From Mycolicibacterium iranicum (lineage in GTDB: Bacteria; Actinomycetota; Actinomycetes; Mycobacteriales; Mycobacteriaceae), in NCBI RefSeq assembly GCF_002101705.1, contig NZ_LQPC01000042.1:1-40614 (forward strand): a DNA stretch of 40,614 nucleotides, written 5' to 3'. This document shows, piece by piece, positions 33,048-40,614 of this stretch. The position numbers and the translations under genes are program-made. A model generated the notes under the pieces. It was not told the DNA's origin. It did not search any database and was given only the letters and a program-made list of their open reading frames with translations. How positions within the stretch are numbered: the stretch's first letter is position 1; the number at the start of each line of letters is the position of its first letter.

Positions 33048-33061
33048 CTGGTTATTGCGGG

Positions 33062-33388
33062 CTAGTTGGACTGTCGATAGGCGGTGTGGCGGCGGATTGC
33101 GCTGCCGAGCATGTGGTGGATTCGTTCGGCTTCCTCGACTGTCAGCCAAGCCTCGACCCCACCACCCTCCCCGTTCTGGTCGTTGTACAGGCCGATCATC
33201 AATTCGTCCGGGACTCGTTCCCGGTCATCAATATCAACCCAAACGCTCAGGTAGCGCGTGCGCTGCGGGATTGCGGTCGGCAGGCACCCAGAGAGCCGGG
33301 TTTCCCCCTTCCACACGTGGTTACCGATGCTCTCGCACTGTCCTGATGTGCAGCCGTCGAGGCCGCAGCGGAACTTGTTGTCGCTCAT
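33062..33388 (-). CDS. Hypothetical satellite cargo protein A
   Basis: A 108-residue protein with an N-terminal Cys cluster (CGLDGCTSGQC), beta-strands, and a C-terminal helix in VEAWLTVEEAERIHHML. Not recognised. ATG 33386-33388 overlaps the stop of the next upstream gene, so the frame start at 33400 is not used. The C-terminal pattern is echoed in the neighbouring gene. Confidence 0.6.
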   Translation of the reverse strand: MSDNKFRCGLDGCTSGQCESIGNHVWKGETRLSGCLPTAIPQRTRYLSVWVDIDDRERVPDELMIGLYNDQNGEGGGVEAWLTVEEAERIHHMLGSAIRRHTAYRQSN

Positions 33389-33702
33389 CGCTGTACCCAC
33401 CCGTCGACAAGTGCAGCCGATTCCAGCAGAAGCGCTGCCAAGACGCGCGCCTGGTCGGAGTTCAGGCTTGCCGGTGCCCCGTCGATGTATACCGATGGCG
33501 CTTCACCATTGCTGCCGTCGTCGATGTGGCCGTCACGGTCCTGCACGCAGGCAGTGCTGACGAACACGTCGGAGTCGATGACGTGGCGGTTGTAGCCGAG
33601 GATGACCCGGCGACCTTCACCGCCAGAACCCCAATCGTCGATTGTGTCTGCGCCTGGCGGGGGAGCGGGGTCGGCTGGCCGGGGGCGGTAGGTAGTAGTC
33701 AC
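33385..33702 (-). CDS. Hypothetical satellite cargo protein B
   Basis: A 105-residue protein. Pro-rich N-terminus, beta-strand VFVSTACVQDRDG, then PSVYIDGAPASLNSDQARVLAALLLESAALV, resembling protein A in layout. GTG start (33700-33702) with GAAGGAGA. These two genes form the last transcript before attR, where satellites carry accessory functions. Function unknown. Confidence 0.6.
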   Translation of the reverse strand: MTTTYRPRPADPAPPPGADTIDDWGSGGEGRRVILGYNRHVIDSDVFVSTACVQDRDGHIDDGSNGEAPSVYIDGAPASLNSDQARVLAALLLESAALVDGWVQR

Positions 33703-33892
33703 GGAAAGTCTCCTTCAGAGTTTGTGTCGGTCTGTTTGAGTTTCGTTGTCACGAGGCAGTCACATGTCGTGCGGGATAGATGACTGAACACCCGCGAACA
33801 ACGGAGAACATTGACGGTTGAAACAGATTGAGACACAACGGAAAAGGGAGCGCCGTCTATACGTCCGCGAACACCCGCGAACGTACCTGTAG
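33703..33892. promoter_or_regulatory. attR-proximal region with repeated Int-arm-like sites
   Basis: The 14-mer GAACACCCGCGAAC occurs at 33786-33799 and 33869-33882, both same orientation, 83 bp apart and next to the att core. Such repeats fit arm-type integrase sites. The stretch also contains the promoter of the two cargo genes. Confidence 0.5.
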
Positions 33893-33938
33893 GGACTTAA
33901 AATCCGCCAAGTGTCGGTTCGAGTCCGACTGGGGGCAC
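33893..33938 (+). other. attR: 3' half of the displaced tRNA-Leu
   Basis: GGACTTAAAATCCGC (33893-33907) repeats attL; after it come CAAGT, GTCGG-TTCGAGT-CCGAC and TGGGGGC, the original T arm and acceptor strand. It is not a complete tRNA. Confidence 0.85.
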
Positions 33939-34055
33939 GGGCGTTTTCGCAGGTAGACGCAGTATTCGCGCCGAACACGCTGCTGGCGTCTGGCGTTGAA
34001 AGTTTCATCAGCATCGCGTCACCGAGGAACTTCGACCAATACCTAGACTCCGAGA

Positions 34056-34454
34056 ATGCGCATGCCCCGCAGAATCGCAGAGTTCAACAAGCGAGTCACC
34101 AATCCGGCGGCTCGCACGATCACGCCGTGGCTTCCGAACCTCGGGACGCTCGAGCACATCGGGCGGAAGTCGGGTAAGCGATATCGAACGCCCCTTTTGG
34201 TCTTCAAGACCCATGATGGATACGCCGTCCTCATTGGCTACGGCCCACACACGGACTGGTTGAAGAACGTGCTGGCCGGCGGACCCACAGTGCTGCGTAA
34301 GCGTGGACGCGCTGTCGCGCTCGTCAACCCGCGGGTGGTGAGTAAGGCCGAGGCCGCCGACCTCGTCATTCCGCGTTCTCGGCCATTCTTCCGAGCGTTT
34401 CCCTACAACGAGGCAGCCGTGTTGCTAACGAGAGCCGGCGGATCCTCGGGCTGA
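34056..34454 (+). CDS. Ddn-like deazaflavin (F420)-dependent nitroreductase family
   Basis: A 132-residue split-barrel protein: NLGTLEHIGRKSGKRYRTPLLVF and VLIGYGPHTDWLKNVLAGG are hallmark segments of the Ddn/FDOR-B group, which binds F420H2 and reduces quinones or nitroimidazoles. ATG 34056 or 34062. It lies between two tRNA 3' remnants and so may be left from an older inserted element. Confidence 0.85.
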   Translation: MRMPRRIAEFNKRVTNPAARTITPWLPNLGTLEHIGRKSGKRYRTPLLVFKTHDGYAVLIGYGPHTDWLKNVLAGGPTVLRKRGRAVALVNPRVVSKAEAADLVIPRSRPFFRAFPYNEAAVLLTRAGGSSG

Positions 34455-35375
34455 CTCAAATCCGCCAAGTGTCGGCTCGAGTCCGACTGGGGGCACCGAA
34501 AGCTCGGTCGGGAGAGAGTCTTGGCTGGCCGCCCATGACGCCAGCACGGCGAGGCTGTCCGCAGCCGGTGACCCGGCGGGTGCGGTGTAGACGTTCAAGT
34601 GCATCTCGGGCTCGCCGGCGAGTTGCATGGACTCGTAGTCCAGGTCGAGTCGGCCGACGACGGGATGGTGCAGGCGTTTGCGTCCGGTCCGCAGCACTCT
34701 CACGTCATGCGACGCCCACCGCTGCCGGAAGGGCTCGCTGCACGTGGATAGTTCGCCGATCAGCGCGATCAGTTCTTCGTCGTGCGGGGTGCGGCCGGCC
34801 TCCATGCGCAGCTTCGCAGCGATATCGCGCACGATCCTGTCGTAGTCGACGAAAAAGGCCCGCGCTGCCTCGGGTTCGAGATACACGAACCGCGCGACGT
34901 TAACCGGGCGTCTTGTCCCGGCCAATATCGGTGAGTACAGCGCACGGGCTAGGTGGTTCATGGCGAGCACGTCGAAGCGGCAGTTGCGGATCCACGCCGG
35001 TGCGTCGCCAATCGCGTCGAGGACCTGTCGGAGCTCCGGGCGCACCGTCATCTCGGTCTTGGCGCGGCGCGCTGTCCTGGGCTTCCCGCAATGGCACGCA
35101 AGGTGGCGCAGGTGCAGGCGTTCGGCCTCGTCGAGCTGCAACGCGGAGGCAACTGCGTCGAGTACCTCAGGCGAGGCTCCCGCTAGACTTCCGCGTTCGA
35201 TCCGCACGTAATAGTCGACCGAGATCCCCGCCAGCAGCGCGACCTCCTCCCGCCGAAGACCTTTGACCCGGCGGTTTCCGCCATAGGCGGGCAGCCCCGC
35301 GCGCTGGGGTGTGATGCGGGCGCGCCGCGACCTGAGGAATTCCCGAATCTCGGCGCGCACCTCCGTCGTGGTCAT
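34425..35375 (-). CDS. MmyB-type XRE regulator, C-terminus altered by att remnant
   Basis: A 316-residue transcription factor. XRE helix-turn-helix at LRREEVALLAGISVDYYVRIERG, followed by the MmyB ligand domain (SLAVLASWA at its natural end). The final 25 or so residues read PPVGLEPTLGGFES, the well-known false translation of a tRNA 3' end: the frame continues into the decayed att site. The start ATG is at 35373-35375. Regulators of this type often control a neighbouring SDR gene, here 82 bases upstream in the same direction. Confidence 0.8.
   Translation of the reverse strand: MTTTEVRAEIREFLRSRRARITPQRAGLPAYGGNRRVKGLRREEVALLAGISVDYYVRIERGSLAGASPEVLDAVASALQLDEAERLHLRHLACHCGKPRTARRAKTEMTVRPELRQVLDAIGDAPAWIRNCRFDVLAMNHLARALYSPILAGTRRPVNVARFVYLEPEAARAFFVDYDRIVRDIAAKLRMEAGRTPHDEELIALIGELSTCSEPFRQRWASHDVRVLRTGRKRLHHPVVGRLDLDYESMQLAGEPEMHLNVYTAPAGSPAADSLAVLASWAASQDSLPTELSVPPVGLEPTLGGFESARGSAGSR
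34453..34496 (+). other. Second, decayed tRNA-Leu 3' remnant
   Basis: GACTCAAATCCGCC then the same T arm as at 33908 with CTCGAGT in place of TTCGAGT: a copy of attR with two substitutions and one deletion. Probably the trace of an earlier integration. Confidence 0.8.
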
Positions 35376-35457
35376 CTCTTCACCGTAGAGCCGTCCCCCT
35401 TGAGACGGGAGGTACTGCGGGTGCCCCGATGATCGCCATGACCGGTGCGCCGGACGT

Positions 35458-36264
35458 TCAGACGCCCGACGCGGTCGTGGCGATCCCACCGTCGACCGGG
35501 ACGATGGCCCCGTTCACGTACGCCCCGGCCCTGCTGGCGAGGAACACGGCAACACCGGCCATGTCGTCGTTGCGGCCGAGTCGACGCAGGGGCGTGGCCG
35601 CCCGAATCACGTCGCCCATCGCATCCAGCGTGCCCGCCATCATCTGCGACGGAAAGACCCCCGGGGCAACGGCATTCACTGTCACGTGCTGCGGCCCGAG
35701 CTCTCGCGCCAGCACCCTGGTGAGCTGGTGCAGTGCCGCTTTGCTGCTGGCGTACGAGTAGTTGGGTGATTGCGCGACGTGAATGGCGGCGATGCTGCCG
35801 ATATTGATGATTCGCGCCGGATCGTCGGCGGTGCCTGCGCGCGCAAGCGCAGGGAGTAGCGCCTGCACCAACCAGAACGGTGCTTTGAGGTTGAGGTCGA
35901 GAACGGTGTCCCAGGCCTCGTCGGGGAAGGTCGCCAGCGGCTCACGCCACATCGCTCCCGCGTTGTTGACCAGGATGTCAAGGTGGTCGTAGTCGGTGGT
36001 GATGATCTCGGCGAGACGCCGACATTCGTCGTGGCGAGAGAGATCGGCCGGGATGGCCCGCACCTCGCCGAACTCGGACAGCAGCTCTTGAGTCTGCGCG
36101 CACGCCGCCGCCCTGCGGGAGCTGATGATCACGCGAGCGCCGGCGTGAAGAAGACCGCGGGCAATCATGGTGCCGATTCCACTGGTGCCACCGGTGACGA
36201 GCGCCGTCTTGCCCGAAAGGCCGAAAAGATCGGTGTGAGAGGTGACTTGAGCACCAAACATCAA
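35458..36264 (-). CDS. Short-chain dehydrogenase/reductase (SDR)
   Basis: A 268-residue classical SDR: TGGTSGIG cofactor motif near residues 24-31, NNAG, IGSIAAIH with the catalytic Ser, and YASSK (Tyr/Lys). The Rossmann fold binds NAD(P)H. Substrate not predictable. Upstream of, and probably regulated by, the MmyB-type protein. Start at 36264 or 36261. Confidence 0.85.
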   Translation of the reverse strand: MMFGAQVTSHTDLFGLSGKTALVTGGTSGIGTMIARGLLHAGARVIISSRRAAACAQTQELLSEFGEVRAIPADLSRHDECRRLAEIITTDYDHLDILVNNAGAMWREPLATFPDEAWDTVLDLNLKAPFWLVQALLPALARAGTADDPARIINIGSIAAIHVAQSPNYSYASSKAALHQLTRVLARELGPQHVTVNAVAPGVFPSQMMAGTLDAMGDVIRAATPLRRLGRNDDMAGVAVFLASRAGAYVNGAIVPVDGGIATTASGV

Positions 36265-36851
36265 CAGCTCCCATCAGTGAAGTCACGGTCATTAGCGAAC
36301 CGATCACCCAGACGCTAAGCCACGGCTGCTGTCACGAAACAGATTCCGGTGGTACAGGCACTCGCAGAGCCTCCCACGTTGCGGCACCGCCCCAGGACCC
36401 CCGACGAGCGCTCACTCTTCACGCTGCTGTTTCCGTGCGTAACACGCTGGTAGCACGCGGCAGATAACTTGCCTCTCGACAGACCTCCGCGTCGGAGGTC
36501 GAATGCCCGGCAGGAGCGCAGAAAGCATGGTCGTACGCGGCAGCTCGTTCGCGATGGTGATGTCCGGCATCACCTTCACGGTCGAAGAGTGCCTGCGTGC
36601 CATTTCCTCGCAACGAGTGCCAATGGCGCTGCTGTCGATCACCAGAGAGCGCGAGCACCACTAGCCACGCCACCCGTGTGCCCGGAGTCGGGCACCGTCC
36701 TCTTCAGGCCGCGCCAACTGAGTCGATCCAGCACCACACCAGCGGATCACTCATCACCTTTGTCGCACCGAACAGCGTTGGGGCTAATCCCACGCCGGTC
36801 CCGCGACCCTCGATCTCGCAGCATCGTCTGCACAGCTGGAAGCGAAACACC
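36265..36851. other. 587-bp region without a confident gene
   Basis: Divergent between SDR and the transporter. A minus-strand frame (36412-36642) encodes 76 residues of protein-like composition but matches nothing I recognise and lacks a clear ribosome site; it may be a gene fragment. The plus-strand frame in front of the transporter (36597-36851) is not considered coding. Confidence 0.4.
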
Positions 36852-38315
36852 ATGTCCATCAGCTCATTACCCGAAACCCCGACCGTCGCCGTCCCCACAG
36901 CCACATCGACACGCCTCTACAACGACGACCTCGCACCGGTCACCAACCGCAACTGGGGCGTCTACAACTTCTTCGCCATGTGGATGCAGGACATCCACAG
37001 CATCACCGTCTACACGTTCGCCGCATCGCTGTTCTTCATGGGGCTCAACGGAGGTCAGGTCTTCATCGCACTCACCGTCAGCGTGCTGATCATCTGGGGG
37101 CTGATGAATCTCAGCGGGATCGCCGGACAGCGCACCGGCGTTCCCTTCCCGGTGTTGGCCCGCTCCAGCTTCGGGATCTGGGGAGCCAACATCCCCGCAC
37201 TGATCCGCGCCGGCATCGCCGTCATCTACTACGGAATCCTGACCTACCTGGGTTCCACCGGCCTGCAGATCGCCGCACTGCGAGTGGCTCACGATGCCGT
37301 CGAACCACTCACGCACCCAACGTTTCTCGGTCTGCACGCGCTCGGGTGGATCTGCTTCGCTGCCATGTGGGTGATCCAGCTGCTGGTCGTCCGCCACGGA
37401 ATGGACGCGGTCCGCAGGTTCCAGGACTGGGCCGGACCGGCCGTCTGGGTGGTGATGTTCGCGCTCGCCATCTGGATGATCGTCAAGGCGGGCGGCAACG
37501 TGTCGTTCGACCTGAGCCCCGACCAGGCCCACGGCTGGGATCTCACCTACGAGATGTTCGCCGCCATCGCATTGAACGTCTCGTTCTTCGCCACGTTCCT
37601 GGTCAACTTCGCCGACTTCGGACGTCTCGCGCCGAACGAGAAGACGATCAGCCGCGGCAATTTCTTCGGACTGCCCGTCAACTTCGTGATGTTCGCGATC
37701 GTCGCCGTCACCGTGACCTCGGCGAGCATCGTGGTGTTCGGTGAGGCGATCACCGACCCCGTGAAACTCATCGAGAAGACCGACAGCACAGCTGTCATCC
37801 TGTTCGGCGCCCTGGTCTTCACGATCGCCACCATCGGCATCAACATCGTGGCGGACTTCATCTCGTGTGCGTACGACTTCTCCAATGTGGCACCCAAACA
37901 CGTCAACTTCTTTCGCGGCGGTTTGATTGCCGCCGTGCTGTCGGTGCTGCCGCTCCCGTGGCACCTGTACAACAATCCGGAGTCGATCGCCTACTTCGTC
38001 GGCGGGCTCGGAGCCTTCCTGGGGCCACTGTTCGGAGTGCTCATGTCCGACTACTGGATCATCCGCAGAGGACGCGTCGACGTCGCGGAACTCTTCCGAG
38101 CGGACCCGGGCGGCAAGTACTACTACACGCGCGGCTTCAACCCGAAGGCGCTGATCGCGCTGGTTCCGGCGACCGTTGTCGCTGCCGTCCTCGCGTTGGT
38201 TCCGGCGTTCGGGGTTTGGGCACCGTTCTCGTGGGCGATCGGCGCCATCCTGGCGACCGCGTTCTATCTCCCGATGGCGTGGAGCACGCGTCGGAACGCC
38301 GAGGTGACGGCATGA
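36852..38315 (+). CDS. NCS1-family nucleobase/hydantoin transporter
   Basis: A 487-residue, 12-helix membrane symporter. NWGVYNFFAMWMQDIHSITVYTFAASLF is the TM1 signature of NCS1 carriers (Mhp1/PucI/FurA type), with the Asn-x-Gly and Trp positions that line the substrate site. Others: GIWGANIPALIRAGIAV, FADFGRLAPNE, DYWIIRRG. Transports purines, uracil, allantoin or hydantoins with Na+ or H+. First gene of a three-gene operon (ATGA overlap). Confidence 0.9.
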   Translation: MSISSLPETPTVAVPTATSTRLYNDDLAPVTNRNWGVYNFFAMWMQDIHSITVYTFAASLFFMGLNGGQVFIALTVSVLIIWGLMNLSGIAGQRTGVPFPVLARSSFGIWGANIPALIRAGIAVIYYGILTYLGSTGLQIAALRVAHDAVEPLTHPTFLGLHALGWICFAAMWVIQLLVVRHGMDAVRRFQDWAGPAVWVVMFALAIWMIVKAGGNVSFDLSPDQAHGWDLTYEMFAAIALNVSFFATFLVNFADFGRLAPNEKTISRGNFFGLPVNFVMFAIVAVTVTSASIVVFGEAITDPVKLIEKTDSTAVILFGALVFTIATIGINIVADFISCAYDFSNVAPKHVNFFRGGLIAAVLSVLPLPWHLYNNPESIAYFVGGLGAFLGPLFGVLMSDYWIIRRGRVDVAELFRADPGGKYYYTRGFNPKALIALVPATVVAAVLALVPAFGVWAPFSWAIGAILATAFYLPMAWSTRRNAEVTA

Positions 38316-39055
38316 CGCATATTGTCGTGATGAACTGCAACACAAGCGAATCAATGACAGCCGAGATCGGCCGTCACGCGCGGATGTGCGCCCGGCCCGG
38401 CACCGTCATCGACGCGTGGCAGCCGCGCTGGGGCCCGGAATCAGCCGAAGGGTATTACGACAGCTTCATCACCGCGGCCGCCGTTCTCGACCGTCTCCAC
38501 GAACTCCCATCGAGCGTCGACGCAGTGGTCATGGCCGGATTCGGGGAGCACGGCCGCGAAGGAGCTCGGGAACTGCTGTCGATCCCTGTCGTCGACATCA
38601 CCGAAGCCGCAGCACAATTCGCCATGCTGTTGGCGCCACGCTACGGAGTGGTCACGACACTGGGCCGTGCCTGTGCGCAGATCCATGACAGTCTGACCAC
38701 GGCCGGGCTGATGTCACGCTGTGCGGCGATCGAAGCAGCGGAGTTGGGCGTCCTGGATCTCGAGGCCGACCCCGAGGCTGCCGTCGACGCGATGCACACC
38801 GCGGGCCGGCGGGCGATCGACGCCGGCGCCGAAGCTTTGGCACTCGGATGCGCAGGCATGGCCGGGATGAGCGATCGACTCAGCGTAAAGCTGGGGGTTC
38901 CCGTCGTCGACGGCGTCACTGCGGCCGTGTCCATCGCGGAGAGTCTCGTGGCTCTCTCGTTGACCACCAGCAAGATTCGAACCTATGCCGCCCCGCGTCC
39001 CAAGCATCGGGTCGGGTGGCCGATCTCGAAGGAATCCGGAGACACCGATGTCTGA
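38312..39055 (+). CDS. Asp/Glu-hydantoin racemase-like protein
   Basis: A 247-residue protein with two alpha/beta halves. N-terminal IVVMNCNTSESMT and C-terminal LALGCAGMAGM (Cys180) are typical of the Asp/Glu/hydantoin racemase superfamily. The first catalytic cysteine is expected in the segment AGFGEHG; Gly76 stands there instead. This may be a racemase variant or another ring-acting enzyme. It overlaps transporter and oxygenase genes, linking it to metabolism of the imported compound. Confidence 0.75.
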   Translation: MTHIVVMNCNTSESMTAEIGRHARMCARPGTVIDAWQPRWGPESAEGYYDSFITAAAVLDRLHELPSSVDAVVMAGFGEHGREGARELLSIPVVDITEAAAQFAMLLAPRYGVVTTLGRACAQIHDSLTTAGLMSRCAAIEAAELGVLDLEADPEAAVDAMHTAGRRAIDAGAEALALGCAGMAGMSDRLSVKLGVPVVDGVTAAVSIAESLVALSLTTSKIRTYAAPRPKHRVGWPISKESGDTDV

Positions 39056-40028
39056 CACCGTCCCACTGATCGACCTCGCCCAGGCCCGCGGCAGCGCGCA
39101 GGACCGCCGACGACTGGCCCGCCAGATCGACGACGCCAACTGCCACATCGGTTTTCTCGCCGTGGTCAACCATGGCGTCTCCGAGCAGTTGCTCGACGAC
39201 ATGTACGCCGTTACGGCCGAGTTCTTCGACAGCCACGAGAGTGTGAAAGTCGCGGTCCAAGCCGAACCCGACACGAGCCGGGGCTACATGCCACCGAAAT
39301 CTCGTGCGCTTGCGCGAACGCGGGGCAAGTCGACGCCGGCAGACCTAGTCGAGTTCTTCTCGATCGGCCTGCCCGACGTTCCCAGCGATGACGCGTGGTT
39401 CGTCGAAGCCCGTCGGCGTGGACACTTTCACGACAACATCTGGCCGACCACCCCCGGCTTCCGGGATATCTGGGAGCGGTACTACGCCGAGATGGCGGCG
39501 CTCGCGTTCGACATGATGCGGCTGTTCGCACTCGCGCTCGGCCTGGACGAGCACTGGTTCGACGACAAGGTCGATAAACCGATCAGCAATCTGTTCGCCA
39601 ATCACTATCCACCGCTGGATGAAACGCCCGAAGCCGGCCAACTGCGCATCGGGGAGCACACCGACTACGGCAGCCTCACGTTGCTCTATCAGCGCGACGC
39701 CGTGGGCGGACTCGAAGTGCGACTCGACGAGGCGTGGGTTCCCGTCGCACCCATCGCCGACAGCTTCGTCGTCAACATCGGGGACCTGATGGCCCGGTGG
39801 ACCAACGACAGGTGGACCTCAACCCTGCATCGCGTGCAGAACCCCACCCTCACCGGACCGGCCAGCCGGCGGCTGTCGCTGCCATTCTTCTGCCAACCCA
39901 ACTACGACGCGGTCATCGAGACGGTCCCGACGTGTGTCAGCGCGCTGGCCCCGTCGAAGTATCCGATCATCACGGCCGGGCAGAATGTCACGGACAAGAC
40001 CGGCGCGAGCTTCGCTGTCCGGACCTGA
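39048..40028 (+). CDS. Isopenicillin-N-synthase-like 2OG/Fe(II) oxygenase
   Basis: A 326-residue oxygenase. Fe ligands His204-x-Asp206 (HTDYGSLTLL) and His261 (HRVQNP), 2-oxoglutarate ligands Arg275-x-Ser277. The N-terminal DIOX_N segment begins VPLIDLAQARG. Probably hydroxylates a product of the nucleobase/hydantoin pathway. Its start overlaps the racemase gene. Confidence 0.85.
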   Translation: MSDTVPLIDLAQARGSAQDRRRLARQIDDANCHIGFLAVVNHGVSEQLLDDMYAVTAEFFDSHESVKVAVQAEPDTSRGYMPPKSRALARTRGKSTPADLVEFFSIGLPDVPSDDAWFVEARRRGHFHDNIWPTTPGFRDIWERYYAEMAALAFDMMRLFALALGLDEHWFDDKVDKPISNLFANHYPPLDETPEAGQLRIGEHTDYGSLTLLYQRDAVGGLEVRLDEAWVPVAPIADSFVVNIGDLMARWTNDRWTSTLHRVQNPTLTGPASRRLSLPFFCQPNYDAVIETVPTCVSALAPSKYPIITAGQNVTDKTGASFAVRT

Positions 40029-40128
40029 TGGTCCGACGAGGCCGCACCGGCCGGTGGTCGATCGAACACCCAGGGCAGCCGAACCGATCTGCGGCGCAAC
40101 AGGACTATCCACCCGAGGTAGCGGGGAC

Positions 40129-40538
40129 CTAGGATCGCGATGACGGCGGGAGTGCGAAGCTGTCGGCACTCGTGTCGAGCCGTTTCGGATCTCGGTTGTC
40201 GATATCGGTTACCACCAAATACATTTCGGGCGAACTGTCCAGATAGGCGACGAGGTCGCCGGCGCCCCAGGTTGGTGCCTGGCTGGCGTAACACACTTGC
40301 CCTCCCCGAGGGGAGCTCTGACAGATGAAGTTGCTTCCGAGGTCGGTGACTGTCGTGCGCGGTAGCGAGGAGCCCTTGTCGAGAACTTGGATCATTTCCG
40401 CGGACGGGGCGCCTCGCCTGTCCTCGTGCGCGGTGAACGCCACCGCTCCGGAGTCCAGCGTCGTGATGTTGCTGTAGCTCCAGCCCTGCCTGGTGAACAT
40501 CGGGGTGGGTGCCGGCTGAACCGCACCGGTCTCGGCGG
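40129..40538 (-). pseudogene. Unknown protein, 5' end cut by IS6100
   Basis: About 135 residues of an extracytoplasmic-looking protein: a Pro/Thr linker, then strands with two cysteines (NFICQSSP, GQVCYAS), reminiscent of periplasmic or kinase sensor domains. The N-terminus is lost at the IS6100 end; the native start codon is beyond the window. Stop at 40129-40131. Confidence 0.5.
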
Positions 40539-40614
40539 GGCTCTGTTGCAAAGATTGGCGGCAGTCAGAGGTAGGCTGTCGCTCTGCGCCGATCAGGCGG
40601 CTGCTGCGAAATGG
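40539..40614 (+). mobile_element. IS6100 terminal fragment (right window edge)
   Basis: Terminal repeat GGCTCTGTTGCAAA (40539-40552) and 62 further bases, exact reverse complement of the window start. The same end of both IS6100 copies faces inward, so the copies are in inverted orientation. Confidence 0.9.

Noticed and set aside
22586..33702. Complete temperate prophage
   Set aside because: No tail, lysis or classical immunity genes and only 11 kb; boundaries by att cores are exact.
36867..38354. Minus-strand 495-codon open frame
   Set aside because: Antisense shadow of the NCS1 transporter; Asp/Arg/His-rich low-complexity translation typical of GC-rich antisense.
1..40614. CRISPR array
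   Set aside because: No regularly spaced repeat units seen on either strand.

Overview
The window looks like a mycobacterial (Mycolicibacterium/Mycobacterium-type) chromosome segment rich in accessory DNA. The signs are high GC, an F420-dependent nitroreductase, a type VII-secretion-like operon with an Ala/Pro-rich protein, mycobacteriophage-type head genes and IS6100 ends. Both outer ends are the same 76 bases of IS6100 in inverted orientation. The contig therefore breaks inside two IS6100 copies, one cutting the start of a cadD gene (left) and one cutting an unknown secreted-protein gene (right).

Region 1 (77-10.95 kb) is a metal-resistance island: a beheaded cadD, IS21-type debris and a truncated AraC regulator. 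A copper cluster follows: copZ-like chaperone, secreted metal-binding protein, CPC-type Cu(I) ATPase, YHS protein, CsoR repressor and CPH-type (CopB-like) ATPase. After these come a PPOX-fold protein and a membrane protein with a very His-rich tail. Two promoters carry near-identical 17-bp CsoR-type dyads: one drives copZ, and the other (about 1627-1655) points at an undescribed 48-residue Cys-containing ORF.

Region 2 (about 11-22.45 kb) is an accessory segment that resembles an integrative element. It holds an AAA+ ATPase, a methyltransferase, a zinc-finger protein, a four-gene type VII-secretion-like operon, an orphan Phd-like micro-antitoxin, a replication-type ATPase, an excisionase and a tyrosine integrase that stops 20 bp before a tRNA-Leu(TAA).

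Region 3 (22.5-33.9 kb) is the most interesting part. It is an 11.4-kb element integrated in the tRNA-Leu, bounded by a 15-bp att core. It encodes integrase, regulator, excisionase, RecA-like ATPase, several small proteins, HNH nuclease, large terminase, portal, MuF-like protein, scaffold, major capsid protein and two head-tail connectors. There are no tail, lysis or obvious small-terminase genes. This layout matches a capsid-forming phage satellite (cf-PICI-like; compare phiRv1/phiRv2 in scale) better than a complete prophage. The second connector gene has an in-frame TGA. Two small reverse-strand genes occupy the cargo position before attR.

Region 4 (33.9-40.5 kb) is more chromosomal: a second, decayed tRNA 3' remnant with a Ddn-like reductase between the two remnants, a MmyB-type regulator whose C-terminus runs into the remnant, and an SDR. 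An overlapping operon follows, with an NCS1 nucleobase/hydantoin transporter, an Asp/Glu-hydantoin-racemase-like protein and an isopenicillin-N-synthase-like 2OG oxygenase.
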